Counted from the stretch's first letter, positions 49,404-58,434 are shown. The stretch: DNA of 64,000 nt from Actinomadura alba (GCF_014323705.1 NZ_JABVEC010000003.1:1-64000); one strand, 5' to 3'. The notes: generated by a model not told the origin, from the sequence alone. Numbers and translations: made by a program.

Positions 49404-50726
49404 CTAAGCGCCGAAGACCTGGGTCAGATAGCGGTTGGCGAACCGGCGGTCCGGGTCGAGCTCGTCGCGCAGCCTGAGGAAGTCGTCGAATCGCGGATAG
49501 ACGGTCCGCAGGTAGGCGGCGTCACGGGTGTGCAGCTTGCCCCAGTGCGGCCGGCCGCCGAGTTCGGTCATGATCTCCTCGACCGCCCGGAAGTACTCCC
49601 CGTGCGGCACGGCGTGGTAGACGTGCACGGCGATGAAGGCCGTCGGCCGGTCGTAGGCCATCGACAGCCAGGCGTCCTCCGCGGGCAGCAGCCGGACCTC
49701 GATCGGGAAGCCGATCCGCCAGTCCTTGCGGGCGAACAGCGCCCGCAGTGAGTGCAGCGCCGAACCCAGCTCCTCACGCGGGACGGCGTACTCCTGCTCC
49801 TTGAAGCGGACCCGCCTGGGGCTGGTGAAGACCTTGTACGACAGGTCGGTGTAGGTGCGGGCGCCGAGCGCCCTGGTGGAGATCGCGTTGACGGTGGGGA
49901 CGATGGCGGGCACGCGGCGGCCGAGGCGGTTGACGCCGCCGAAGACCACATTGGACAGCAGTTCGTCGTCCAGCAGGCGCCGCCACGTCGGCAGCCGCCC
50001 GGGCTCACGCGCGGCGGGCCCGGCGACGCGGTTGTTCCGCTTGGTCAGGCAGCCCTCGGTGTGCGGGAACCAGTAGAACTCGAAGTGCTCGTTGGCCGCC
50101 GCGAGCTCGTCGAGCCGCTCCAGGACCTCGTCCCACCGCATCGGCTCCTCGCGAGCGCGCAGCAGGAAGGCCGGGACGGTCCGCCAGGTGATCGCCGTGA
50201 CCACGCCGAGGGCGCCGAGGCCGGCCCGGGCCGCGTCGAACAGGTCGGACCGCCGGTCCCGGGAACACGTCACCACGCCGCCGTCGGCGAGCACGAGCTC
50301 CAGCTCGGCGATCTGCGAGACCAGTCCCGCGGCGTCGCGCCCGGTGCCGTGCGTGCCGGTCTGCGCGGCGCCCGCGACGGTCTGCTCCTGGATGTCGCCC
50401 ATGTTCGCGAGCGCCAGCCGGTGCTCGGTGAGCACCCGGTTGAGATCGCGCAGGGGAAGGCCCGCCTCGACCGTGACGAGACCGCCGGCGGTGTCGATGG
50501 AGCGCACGCGGGTGAGCCCGCCAGGTCGCAACTGCACGCCGTCGGCGACGGCTGCGCCGGTAAAGGAGTGGCCGGAACCGACCATCCGCACGGTGAGCCC
50601 GTCGTCGGCCGCCGCGAGCACGGCGGCCGCCACGTCCTCGGTGGACCGGGGCACGAGCACCCTACGGGGCGTGGCCCGCTGATTACCTGCCCAGTTGTGC
50701 CAGGTTCGGCCTCCTACGGGGGACAT
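49404..50726 (-). CDS. FAD-linked D-arabinono-1,4-lactone oxidase family protein
   Basis: A 440-residue oxidase of the vanillyl-alcohol/ALO family. FAD-binding PCMH domain at about residues 15-180, with MVGSGHSFTGAAVADGVQL (His in GSGHS may hold the flavin covalently) and TGTHGTGRDAAGL. The C-terminal ALO domain (about 185-438) includes PHTEGCLTKRNNR, HWGKLHTRDAAYLRTVYPRFDDFLRLRDELDP and GFPIEVRLLP. It probably oxidises a sugar lactone or alditol with oxygen. ATG 50726. Monocistronic, near a broken MFS gene. Confidence 0.92.
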   Translation of the reverse strand: MSPVGGRTWHNWAGNQRATPRRVLVPRSTEDVAAAVLAAADDGLTVRMVGSGHSFTGAAVADGVQLRPGGLTRVRSIDTAGGLVTVEAGLPLRDLNRVLTEHRLALANMGDIQEQTVAGAAQTGTHGTGRDAAGLVSQIAELELVLADGGVVTCSRDRRSDLFDAARAGLGALGVVTAITWRTVPAFLLRAREEPMRWDEVLERLDELAAANEHFEFYWFPHTEGCLTKRNNRVAGPAAREPGRLPTWRRLLDDELLSNVVFGGVNRLGRRVPAIVPTVNAISTRALGARTYTDLSYKVFTSPRRVRFKEQEYAVPREELGSALHSLRALFARKDWRIGFPIEVRLLPAEDAWLSMAYDRPTAFIAVHVYHAVPHGEYFRAVEEIMTELGGRPHWGKLHTRDAAYLRTVYPRFDDFLRLRDELDPDRRFANRYLTQVFGA

Positions 50727-50757
50727 GCCAGCACTGTACTGGGGAGTAGCTCAGAAC

Positions 50758-50783
50758 TTAGGAAGAACATTTAGGAAGAACAT
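50758..50783. repeat. tandem 13-base repeat at the broken MFS gene end
   Basis: TTAGGAAGAACAT occurs twice, head to tail (50758-50770, 50771-50783), 15 bases past the truncated MFS frame. Such a short tandem copy looks like a deletion or insertion scar. Confidence 0.7.
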
Positions 50784-50797
50784 TCACGTCCGAGCGC

Positions 50798-50965
50798 TCA
50801 CATCGCCGACACCGCTCCGGCGGTACCGTACGAACCGGTGACCGCGGACACGAGAAGGACGATCCCGATGCCGACCATGGACATCGACATGCGCCCGACG
50901 AAGGCCGCCGCGACGAAGATCCGGGCGCCGGGAACAATGAAGAGCTCCCGGTACGGATTGCCCAC
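50798..50965 (-). pseudogene. MFS transporter gene truncated after the first membrane helix
   Basis: GTG 50965 opens NPYRELFIVPGARIFVAAAFVGRMSMSMVGIGIVLLVSAV, the typical first helix of an actinobacterial MFS permease (GRMPMSM-x-GIG). Translation stops at 50798 right after GTAGAVSAM, 55 residues in all, where the second helix should follow. Nothing on either side continues the protein. The remainder has been lost, and a 13-base tandem repeat marks the break. The start region still looks functional, so a short membrane peptide may be made. Confidence 0.75.
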
Positions 50966-51069
50966 GTTTCCCCCCGTCCGATGCGATTCGCCATGATCAC
51001 GCCACCTGGCCCGGACGACTGGTCCGCCCAGGTCATCGGCCGTCGCAGCGAGATTCCTTGGAGATCGTC

Positions 51070-52281
51070 TTGACGCGTTCGACCCGTTTCCCGGACGGCT
51101 CCATGGTCCGCCGCGGGACGGCACGCGCCGTCCTCGGCCTCGCGCTGACGTGCGCCGTGACGCTGACCGGGGGCGTGGTCGCCGCCCTGACGAGCGACCG
51201 GTCCACCGGCGCGCGGGACGGCTCCGGGGCCGCCCCCGGCACACCGGCGGGCGCGGGAGGCCCGGCCGCGCCGGGAAGCCCCGAAGCGACCGAGCCCGGC
51301 TCGGCGGGAGGCGTGACGAACATCTCCGAGGGCGAGGTGGCCGCGTTCAAGCGCGCGGTGCCGCCGGATCTGCTGGCCGTCGCCGGCACCTCCATCGGGC
51401 CGGCCGCGACCCGCGAGATCACCAGGCTGCGCCAGGTCCGGGAGGCCATCGTCGTCGGAGGCGGAGCCGTTCGGCTGGGCGGCCGGAAGGTCAACGCGTT
51501 CGCCGTGGAACCGTCCCGCTTCCGGTCCTGGACCCCGCCTGGCACCGCCAAGCGCCAGGACCTGTGGGCGGCGCTGGCGGCGGACCGGTTCGTCGTCTCC
51601 GAGTCGGCGGCGCGCACGCTCAAGCTCCGCAACGGTGATACGTACCCGATCGCGGCGAAGACCGCCCCGCAGATCACGATGGGTGGTTCCGGCGCACTGG
51701 GCCTGCCGGGCGTCGACCTGCTGGTCGACCAGCGGACCGGGCACCGGATCGGCCTCGTGCCCGATCTGGCCATCATGGTGAGCGCGCCGGGAGCCGACCT
51801 CGGCGCGTTGTCGAAGCGCGTTCGCGCCATCCTCGGCGACGGCGGCGTCCAGGTGATCAACCTGCGCGAAAGCCGCCGGCAGGCGACAGGAGGCGGCGGG
51901 CGCCCGGTCGGTTATCTGGATCTCTACCGCCAGGCCGCCAAGAGCTGCCCCGGGCTGTCGTGGACCGTCCTCGCCGCCATCGGTCAGATCGAGAGCGCCC
52001 ACGGCCGCAACGCCGGCCGGTCCAGCGCGGGGGCGCTCGGGCCCATGCAGTTCATGCCCGCCACCTGGCGGGCCTACGGCGTCGACGGCGACGGCGACCG
52101 CAGGGCCGACATCATGAACCCCTACGACGCCGTTCCCTCGGCCGCCAAATACCTGTGCGCCAGCGGGGCCGGCCGCGGCGGGCAGTCCCTCTACGACGCG
52201 GTGTTCGCCTACAACCACGCGCATTGGTACGTACGCGATGTGCTGGAACTGGCGAAGGCCTACGCCAGGCAGTACTCCTAA
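51070..52281 (+). CDS. secreted lytic transglycosylase-like protein
   Basis: A 403-residue exported protein. Start TTG 51070 with GGAG seven bases before; the TTG at 51058 lacks this. Membrane-type signal at about residues 14-40, Ala/Gly/Pro linker, a middle domain (about 85-270) of unclear type, and a C-terminal goose-lysozyme/SLT domain (about 285-400) with catalytic Glu in AIGQIESAHG and the family phrases GALGPMQFMPATWRAYGVDGDGD, NPYDAVPSAAKYLC and AVFAYNHAHWYVRDVL. It should cleave peptidoglycan glycan strands. Monocistronic. Confidence 0.9.
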   Translation: MTRSTRFPDGSMVRRGTARAVLGLALTCAVTLTGGVVAALTSDRSTGARDGSGAAPGTPAGAGGPAAPGSPEATEPGSAGGVTNISEGEVAAFKRAVPPDLLAVAGTSIGPAATREITRLRQVREAIVVGGGAVRLGGRKVNAFAVEPSRFRSWTPPGTAKRQDLWAALAADRFVVSESAARTLKLRNGDTYPIAAKTAPQITMGGSGALGLPGVDLLVDQRTGHRIGLVPDLAIMVSAPGADLGALSKRVRAILGDGGVQVINLRESRRQATGGGGRPVGYLDLYRQAAKSCPGLSWTVLAAIGQIESAHGRNAGRSSAGALGPMQFMPATWRAYGVDGDGDRRADIMNPYDAVPSAAKYLCASGAGRGGQSLYDAVFAYNHAHWYVRDVLELAKAYARQYS

Positions 52282-52395
52282 AGCCGCGTCCTCGAGTCGC
52301 AAGCGGTCGCGAGTGGCGGATGGTCCGGCGGCTCATGCGACCGCCCGGCTCCCGGGCTCCGCAGCACGGCCGCGGGGTCCTGGTTGGATGGGAAG

Positions 52396-53313
52396 ATGAC
52401 CGCTTACGACGCGCTGCTGCTCGTCTCCTTCGGAGGGCCGGAGGGGCCCGACGAGGTGATGCCCTTCCTCGAGAACGTCACCCGCGGCCGGAACGTCCCG
52501 CGAGCCCGGCTCGAGAGCGTCGCCGAGCACTACCACCTGTTCGGCGGGGTGAGCCCGATCAACCGGCAGTGCCGCGAGCTCAAGGCCGCGATCGAGGCGG
52601 ACCTCGCCGGCCACGGCGTGGAGCTCCCGGTCTACTGGGGCAACCGCAACTGGGAGCCGTACCTCGCCGACACGGTGCGGCGGATGAGGGACGACGGGAT
52701 CCGCCGGGCGGCCGCCTTCGTGACGTCGGCCTACAGCGGGTACTCCTGCTCCGACCAGTACGTCGAGGACATCGAACGGGCCCGCCAGGAGGTCGACGGC
52801 GCACCCCTGATCGACAAGCTGCCCGTGTACTGCCTGCGGCCCGAGTTCGTCGAGCCGCTCGCCGAGAGCGCCCGCGAGGCCCTCGACCAGGTGCCCTCGG
52901 GCGCCCACCTGGTGTTCACGGCGCACAGCGTGCCGCTCGCGCAGCCCGGCCGGGCCGACTATGTCGCCGAGCTGAACCAGGTGGCGGCGGCCGTACGTGA
53001 CCGTGTCGCCCCGGACACCCCCTGGGCCCTGGTCTACCAGAGCCGCAGCGGCCCGCCGAGCCAGCCGTGGCTGGAGCCGGACGTCCGCGACCACCTGGAA
53101 GAACTGCACAAGGCGGGTGTTCCCGGCGCGGCCGTCGTGCCGATCGGGTTCGTCTCCGACCACATGGAGGTCAAGTTCGACCTCGACGTCGAGGCGGCAC
53201 AGCGCGCCGCCGAACTCGGGCTGCCGTTCGCGCGGGCGGCCACCCCCGGCACCCATCCGCGCTTCGTGACCCTCCCCCGGCGGCTGCTGCGGGCCGCCCA
53301 GGACGCGGAGTGA
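52396..53313 (+). CDS. hemH: ferrochelatase (coproporphyrin-type)
   Basis: A 305-residue ferrochelatase. Family phrases LLVSFGGPEGPDEVMPFLENVTRGRNVP (about residues 7-34), SPINRQC, the metal-site region AFVTSAYSGYSCSDQYVEDI, LVFTAHSVPLAQPG (His in TAHS) and VYQSRSGPPSQPWLEPDV, then VPIGFVSDHMEVKFDLD (catalytic Glu). In actinobacteria this enzyme inserts Fe into coproporphyrin III. ATG 52396 with GGATGGGAAG upstream. It precedes the IMPase gene by 62 bases and lies in conserved synteny with cutRS and sepH. Confidence 0.95.
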   Translation: MTAYDALLLVSFGGPEGPDEVMPFLENVTRGRNVPRARLESVAEHYHLFGGVSPINRQCRELKAAIEADLAGHGVELPVYWGNRNWEPYLADTVRRMRDDGIRRAAAFVTSAYSGYSCSDQYVEDIERARQEVDGAPLIDKLPVYCLRPEFVEPLAESAREALDQVPSGAHLVFTAHSVPLAQPGRADYVAELNQVAAAVRDRVAPDTPWALVYQSRSGPPSQPWLEPDVRDHLEELHKAGVPGAAVVPIGFVSDHMEVKFDLDVEAAQRAAELGLPFARAATPGTHPRFVTLPRRLLRAAQDAE

Positions 53314-53375
53314 TCTCCCGCCGACGCGGGTCGTAGGGTGATCCCTGCGGCAGGATCGAACGGGGGAATGTGATC

Positions 53376-54203
53376 ATGGACGTTGACCGGCTGTGCGAAC
53401 TGGCCGTGGCGACGGCCCACGAGGCCGGCTCGATGCTGGCCGAGGAGCGGGCGGGCGGCGGGCCCGAGGTCGTACAGACCAAGTCCAGCCCGACCGACAT
53501 CGTCACCCAGATGGACCGGGCCGCCGAGCGGCTCATCGTCGATCGCATCCGGGCCGAGCGGCCGGGCGACGGGTTCCTCGGCGAGGAGGGCGGCGCCCAT
53601 GAGGGCAGCACCGGGGTCCGCTGGGTGATCGACCCGATCGACGGCACGGTCAACTACCTGTACGACCTGCCCGACTGGGCGGTCAGCATCGCTGCGCAGA
53701 TCGACGGCGAGACGGTGGTGGGCGTGGTCGACATCCCCCGCCGCGGCGAGACCTACGTCGCCGTACGCGGTCAGGGCGCCCGGTTGCGCGCGGCCGAGCC
53801 CGGGGTCTCGCCCGACCCGGAGGCACGCACGCCGAGGGTCAACACCGGCGTCCCGCTGAACCGGGCGCTCGTCGGGACCGGATTCGGCTACGGCGCCGAC
53901 CGCCGCGCCCACCAGGCCGGCGTGCTCACCGGGGTGCTGCCCCGGGTACGCGACATCCGGCGCTCGGGATCCTGTTGCGTCGACATGTGCTCGGTGGCCG
54001 CCGGGCGGCTCGACGCGTACTACGAACGCGGCGTGCAGGCGTGGGACATCGCCGCCGGAACGCTCATCGTCGAAGAGGCGGGCGGCCGCGTCGGCGGGCT
54101 GCGCGGGGCTGCCCCCGGTCCCGAACTCACGATCGCCGCGGCTCCCGGGCTCTTCGAGGAGCTGCACGATCTTCTCCTGCCGCTCGACCCGGCCCGCGAC
54201 TGA
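53376..54203 (+). CDS. inositol monophosphatase family protein
   Basis: A 275-residue Mg-dependent phosphatase. Motifs: FLGEEGG (Glu metal ligand, about residue 69), WVIDPIDGTVNYLYDLPDWAVSI (DPIDGT, about 85-107) and the C-terminal WDIAAGTLIVEEAGG. It probably acts on inositol-1-phosphate or a related sugar phosphate. ATG 53376 has GGGGGA at the right distance, better than GTG 53370. Between the ferrochelatase and sepH genes on the same strand. Confidence 0.93.
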   Translation: MDVDRLCELAVATAHEAGSMLAEERAGGGPEVVQTKSSPTDIVTQMDRAAERLIVDRIRAERPGDGFLGEEGGAHEGSTGVRWVIDPIDGTVNYLYDLPDWAVSIAAQIDGETVVGVVDIPRRGETYVAVRGQGARLRAAEPGVSPDPEARTPRVNTGVPLNRALVGTGFGYGADRRAHQAGVLTGVLPRVRDIRRSGSCCVDMCSVAAGRLDAYYERGVQAWDIAAGTLIVEEAGGRVGGLRGAAPGPELTIAAAPGLFEELHDLLLPLDPARD

Positions 54204-54537
54204 GCCTCCCCTCGCGGCACGGTGTGGAAAAGGATCCACAAGAATCGGCCAGGCTGGCCCCACCAGGTGCTTGGGGACGGCAAGCTGTCCAGGAAACGGA
54301 CGCTCCCGAGGCCAGGCGGGCCTTGAGAGCGGCGATGTTCGGACATGCCGGGTACGGTGCTGGAAGCAGGCGCGCCTGGCAGAGACACTCGAGAAACCGG
54401 GGGAAGGGCACGCATGCGCCCTGGACGAGAGTCGGACGGTCCTGGCCGTCGCGAGCACCGCCGAGGCGGGCTCGTGCAGGACGGGCACGGTTCGGCGCTT
54501 TCCAGTGCCGTCGTAGGACAGGGCAGGAAGGACACGC
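54204..54537 (+). promoter_or_regulatory. 334-base region upstream of sepH
   Basis: No gene is supported here. It must hold the sepH promoter; TTCGGACATGCCGGGTACGGT near 54337 could contain a -10-like TACGGT. A small hairpin (TGTGG/CCACA, near 54222) may end the IMPase transcript. GGAAGG precedes the sepH ATG. Confidence 0.35.
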
Positions 54538-56193
54538 ATGCAGGAGCTGCGCCTCGTCGCGGTCAGCGAGGACGGATCGTACCTCGTGCTTGCCACTGCG
54601 GGGCGAGGCACCCGGTTCACCCTGCCCGTCGACGACAGGCTCCGTGCCGCAGTACGTGGGCACTTCTCCCGCCTCGGCCAGTTCGAGATCGAAGTGGAGA
54701 GTCCCTTGCGCCCCAAGGAGATCCAGGCACGCATCCGCGCCGGCGAGACGGCAGACGAGATCGCCGAGTCCGCGGGCATCCCGGTTGAACGCGTCCGCTG
54801 GTTCGAGGGCCCAGTGCTGCAGGAACGCGAGTACATGGCACAGCAGGCCCAGCGGGTCGCCGTACGGCGCCCCGGTGAGTCGGCCCCCGGCCCGCCGCTC
54901 GGCGAGATGGTCGAGGAGCGCCTCGGCCGGCGCGGCATCGACCTCGAGGACGTCGAGTGGGACTCGTGGAAGTGCGAGGACAGCACCTGGCGGGTGCGCC
55001 TGTCGTTCTTCGACGACGGCCGCCCCTACACGGCGGAATGGGGCTTCGACCCGCGACGGCGGCACGTGTCACCGCATGACGAGGAGGCCGCCCAGCTGTC
55101 CTCGCTGGTCCTCGACGAGCCGGTCGCCGACACCGTCACGCCGCTGATGCCGCGACGCCCCGCGATGAAGGTCGTCTCCGACCCGCTCGGCGCATCGCCG
55201 GAGCCGCGGCACGACCGCGTCCGCCGCGAGTACATCGTCGAGCGCGGCCGGATGGTCACACAGCCCGAGCCGGTGGCACCGCCGGAGCAGGAGCCGCGGG
55301 CGGAGCCGTACGAGTTCGCCGAGTCCGGGTCCGGGCGCTTCCCCGCGGCACCCCGCCACGTGGAGCCGGACCCCGAGTCCGCGACCGGGTCCGCGCCGGA
55401 GCGACGCGCTGAGCCGGCGGCCGGCGAGGCCGAGGTTCCGGCCCCGTCGCGCGCCGAACCGTCGCACGCCGAACCGTCGCACGCCGAACCCTCGCGCACC
55501 GAACCCTCGCGCGCGGAACGGTCGCGCGCGGAACGGCCGATGGAACCGTCGCGCGAGCCGTCCGGCGCCGGGTCGGACGCGCCTGAGACCTCGGCCGAGC
55601 CCGCGGCGGCCTCGCGACGCGACCTCACCGAGCCGAAGGCACCCGCGCCGCGGCCCGCCGCGCACCGCGAGCCCGAGCAGTCCCCGGAGCCGGCGCGCGA
55701 GGCGGACCGGCCGCGACCGAAGCGGGCGGCGGAACCTCGAGAGGCCGCCGCGCGGACCCGAGAGCAGCCCGCCGAACCCCGCACCGGCGAGTCCCGTACC
55801 GACGAGCCCCGTACCAGCGAGCCCCGTACGAGCGAGCCCCGTACCGGCGAGCCCCGCGGCACCGAGCGCCGCACCGCCGCGGCCCGCGCGGACGAGCAGC
55901 GCACCGGCGACGAGGCCGAGGCCGGCAAGGGCCGGGCTCAGAAGCCCGCGGGAAAGCCCGCGGCCAAGCCCGCCCCGAGGCCGGAGCGGCCTCGCCGTCA
56001 GGAGCCGGCCGAGCCGGCACCCGACCAGGTCGCGGCCCAGGTCAAGGAGCCCGCGGCGGTCACGGGCGACAAGACCCCGGTGTCCGCGCCGCCCGCTCCG
56101 CCGCAGCGGCCCCGCCGCAAGTCGGCACGCGGCAAGCGCGCCTCGGTCCCGTCCTGGGACGAGATCATGTTCGGGGCCCGCCGCCCCGACTGA
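54538..56193 (+). CDS. sepH: cell division protein SepH
   Basis: A 551-residue protein. The N-terminal DUF3071 domain (about residues 1-165) starts MQELRLVAVSEDGSYLVLAT, has the helix-turn-helix-like core RPKEIQARIRAGETADEIAESAGIPVERVRWFEGPVLQERE and ends WRVRLSFFDDGRPYTAEWGFDP. SepH binds FtsZ and stimulates its assembly in streptomycetes. The rest is a long disordered tail of Glu/Arg/Ala/Pro with two repeat blocks, AEPSH/TEPSR units at about 305-340 and TSEPR/TGEPR units at about 415-445. A short conserved C-terminal end is VPSWDEIMFG. The tail is longer than usual. Confidence 0.93.
   Translation: MQELRLVAVSEDGSYLVLATAGRGTRFTLPVDDRLRAAVRGHFSRLGQFEIEVESPLRPKEIQARIRAGETADEIAESAGIPVERVRWFEGPVLQEREYMAQQAQRVAVRRPGESAPGPPLGEMVEERLGRRGIDLEDVEWDSWKCEDSTWRVRLSFFDDGRPYTAEWGFDPRRRHVSPHDEEAAQLSSLVLDEPVADTVTPLMPRRPAMKVVSDPLGASPEPRHDRVRREYIVERGRMVTQPEPVAPPEQEPRAEPYEFAESGSGRFPAAPRHVEPDPESATGSAPERRAEPAAGEAEVPAPSRAEPSHAEPSHAEPSRTEPSRAERSRAERPMEPSREPSGAGSDAPETSAEPAAASRRDLTEPKAPAPRPAAHREPEQSPEPAREADRPRPKRAAEPREAAARTREQPAEPRTGESRTDEPRTSEPRTSEPRTGEPRGTERRTAAARADEQRTGDEAEAGKGRAQKPAGKPAAKPAPRPERPRRQEPAEPAPDQVAAQVKEPAAVTGDKTPVSAPPAPPQRPRRKSARGKRASVPSWDEIMFGARRPD
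55441..55552 (+). repeat. tandem repeat in the sepH tail (block 1)
   Basis: About seven units of a 15-base repeat (consensus CGCGCCGAACCGTCG) coding AEPSR/AEPSH. A second, 15-base block (consensus CGTACCGGCGAGCCC) lies at 55780-55860. Both are in frame and could vary in copy number between strains. Confidence 0.75.
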
Positions 56194-56251
56194 CGGGACC
56201 TGCGGCGGGCCGCCGGCGGCGGCCGGCGCGGCTTCGGTGGCGACCGGCCGA

Positions 56252-57700
56252 TCAGGGCCGCTCGAGGAACGGGGCGACCCACTCCGGAGTGATCCGGTGG
56301 GCGAAGGCGATGGCGTCCGTCTCGGCCATGTCGACCGCCGGGGCGCCCCCGTCGCCGGCCCCGAGCGCGACCACCAGCGTGGCCAGGCCGAGCCGCCGCT
56401 GGAACAGCGTCTGCCGGAGCCGCCAGCCGACCACCGCACGGTGCTCGACGACCGACTGCCGGCGGCGGAGCGCGCCCGATCGCACCGACAGCCGCGCGCC
56501 GTCGCTGGCATGTCCGAGCTGCCGGTAGCGGTCCAGCCCGAGGGGCACGGCGAGCACCGAGACCGCCATGCACGCGTACGCGATCCAGGGCTGCCCGGCG
56601 AGCAGCGCGATGACCGCCACGGCGAGTGGCGGCGCCATGGCGCGCACCACCCGGCGGGTCCGGGCGGCCGGCGGGTGGGCGGTCAGCGGGGACGGGATCC
56701 CGCCGAGCAGGCGCGCCGCGACGTCCCGAGCGTCGCCGCGCGGCGACGCGGGCAGTAGCTGCCCGCGGTGCGCCTCGTCACCGAGCCCGGTGACGAGGGC
56801 GCGCAGCCGCACCACGCCGGCGAACCGTTCGAGCAGGTTGTCCCGTAGCTCCGCTCCGCGGATGCGGCGGCGTTCCAGCGAGACGCTGCGCCGCGTGACC
56901 AGGCCGCGCTCGACGACCACGGCGCCGTCTCGCGCGCGCAGCGTGAAGTTCCAGTTGAAGAGGGCGAACGCGATGATCGAGATGGCCGGAGTGACGAGCA
57001 GGACCAGAACCGCCGCGGCGACGCCCAATCCGACCGGCAGCCCGAGCACGTCGTCACCGACATGCCGCAGCCGGTCCCGCGTGACGAGGCCGAGGTCGTC
57101 GCCGAGGTTGTAGAGGGTGCCGAACACGCTTCCGGCGACCGCGAACGGGGTGAGCAGGTAGGCGCCGGTGAGCGGCGCGTAGAGGTACCACCGTGGACGG
57201 GCCTGCGCGTAGACGACGTCCGGGGCCACCGCGTCGGGGTGCGCGGGCCCCGTCCGCGCCGAGGAGAGGAGCGTGCGGCGGAGACGTTCGGCCTCCTGCC
57301 GCGAGACGGCGTTGAGCGTGCCCTCCTCGCCGCCGTCGCCCCCAGCGGCCGCGTCGATGCGCACGACGGCCAGCTTGAGCAGCCGATGCCCGAGGGTGGC
57401 GCTGATGTCCACCCCGCGGATCCGCTCGATCGGGATGTTCTTCACCGACCGGCCCAGCAGGGCCCGGCGCAGTTCGACGCGGTCGTCGTACACGGCATAG
57501 GTGAACGTGAACCACTTGACGAGGTGGTGGGTCAGGCTCAGGGCCAGCCCGATGAGGGTGAAATAGACACCCGTCGTGAGGCCGCCGACAACGAGCCCGG
57601 CGGCCGCCGCGCCGATCAGTGCCATGAGCTCCCGCACCGCGCCGACCACGAACGTGAGCGGATGCAGATGCCGGGGCCCCGGGCGCGGCGCGGCGGTCAT
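56252..57700 (-). CDS. bacterial PH-domain membrane protein (YdbT-like)
   Basis: A 482-residue membrane protein with three bPH2 (PH-like) modules: about residues 65-150 (YDDRVELRRALLGRSVKNIPIERIRGVDI), 255-340 (ARDGAVVVERGLVTRRSVSLERRRIRGAEL) and 395-475 (SVRSGALRRRQSVVEHRAVVGWRLRQTLFQRR). They are separated by pairs of transmembrane helices. The partner PH gene upstream is separated by a 224-base gap holding an IS relic, whereas such pairs usually overlap. The function is unknown, probably membrane-stress related. Confidence 0.9.
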   Translation of the reverse strand: MTAAPRPGPRHLHPLTFVVGAVRELMALIGAAAAGLVVGGLTTGVYFTLIGLALSLTHHLVKWFTFTYAVYDDRVELRRALLGRSVKNIPIERIRGVDISATLGHRLLKLAVVRIDAAAGGDGGEEGTLNAVSRQEAERLRRTLLSSARTGPAHPDAVAPDVVYAQARPRWYLYAPLTGAYLLTPFAVAGSVFGTLYNLGDDLGLVTRDRLRHVGDDVLGLPVGLGVAAAVLVLLVTPAISIIAFALFNWNFTLRARDGAVVVERGLVTRRSVSLERRRIRGAELRDNLLERFAGVVRLRALVTGLGDEAHRGQLLPASPRGDARDVAARLLGGIPSPLTAHPPAARTRRVVRAMAPPLAVAVIALLAGQPWIAYACMAVSVLAVPLGLDRYRQLGHASDGARLSVRSGALRRRQSVVEHRAVVGWRLRQTLFQRRLGLATLVVALGAGDGGAPAVDMAETDAIAFAHRITPEWVAPFLERP

Positions 57701-57829
57701 CGAGATCGCGGCGTGGAGACTCCGGTTTCCAGGCCGGAGCGGAAACGCCGCTCCCTCCTTCCTGCTACTTTGAGTGAGTCCGCGATAGCCAAGCGGATTC
57801 GCGGCCGGGCGGGCCGTGACAGCGCGGGG

Positions 57830-57928
57830 AGCCCTCCAGTCGTCGGACGGGGCCGTGAACCGCGAACCACCGGCTTCTCCTGTCTGAGAGGTTGGAATCT
57901 CCCACCTTCAGGCGGGAGAGGACGTCAA
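57830..57928 (+). mobile_element. IS200/IS605-type right-end relic (TnpB tail / omega-RNA-like)
   Basis: The sequence from about 57830 reads like the 3' tail of an actinobacterial IS605 tnpB gene and ends in the subterminal hairpin TCTCCC-ACCTTCAGGC-GGGAGA followed by GGACGTCAA, the typical right end. No tnpA or tnpB coding frame remains. In intact elements this segment also makes the guide (omega) RNA scaffold. The last bases (TCA on the plus strand, 57925-57927) supply the TGA stop of the PH gene read from the right. So the element, or its excision, reshaped that gene end. The left boundary is not visible. Confidence 0.7.
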
Positions 57929-58434
57929 GTGGCGTCGTCTCGCAGATCGTGGGCCCGCCCGGCCAGGTCAGCCGCGAGCCTGATGGCGACCTGGACGGTC
58001 AGTCCGGCCACCTTGGACGAACCCTCGTGCGAGGCTGTGCTGATCTTGATGGTGGCGAGCCCGAGGATCCGCTCGACCCAGCCCTGGTCGGTGTCGACCG
58101 TCTGGATGCGGCTGACCGGCACCAGCAGCCAGTGCCGGTTGAACCAGCCGGCGCGGGTGTAGACCACGTCGGAGCTGACCTCCCAGCGGTGCACCCGGTA
58201 CCGCCAGACCGGGGCGACCACCACGGTCACCAGGCCCAGCGCCGCGACCAGCGGCGGCACCCACCACACCCGGGTCACGAGGGCGTGCGGCAGGCCCGAC
58301 CAGTGGGACGCGTCGATCCAGGCGGCCGCACCCGCCGCCAGTCCGGTCGCGATCGCCCACCCGAGGAGGTACTCCAACCCCCATTGCGCCATCGCCCGGG
58401 GCGACACGCGGTTGTCCGGAGGCCGCAACCTCAT
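57925..58434 (-). CDS. PH-domain membrane protein (bPH2 partner)
   Basis: A 169-residue membrane protein. Two transmembrane helices (about residues 20-42 and 55-78), then a bPH2 domain (about 82-160: WRYRVHRWEVSSDVVYTRAGWFNRHWLLVPVSRIQTVDTDQGWVERILGLATIKIST, split by turns). Its stop codon lies in the terminal bases of an IS605-type relic, so the last residues (HDLRDDAT) may not be ancestral. Start ATG 58434; GTG 58446 is possible. Upstream partner of the large PH-domain gene. Confidence 0.88.
   Translation of the reverse strand: MRLRPPDNRVSPRAMAQWGLEYLLGWAIATGLAAGAAAWIDASHWSGLPHALVTRVWWVPPLVAALGLVTVVVAPVWRYRVHRWEVSSDVVYTRAGWFNRHWLLVPVSRIQTVDTDQGWVERILGLATIKISTASHEGSSKVAGLTVQVAIRLAADLAGRAHDLRDDAT

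Noticed and set aside
52396..54203. Claim of a full heme operon
   Set aside because: Only ferrochelatase is present; IMPase and sepH neighbours are usual synteny, not heme genes.
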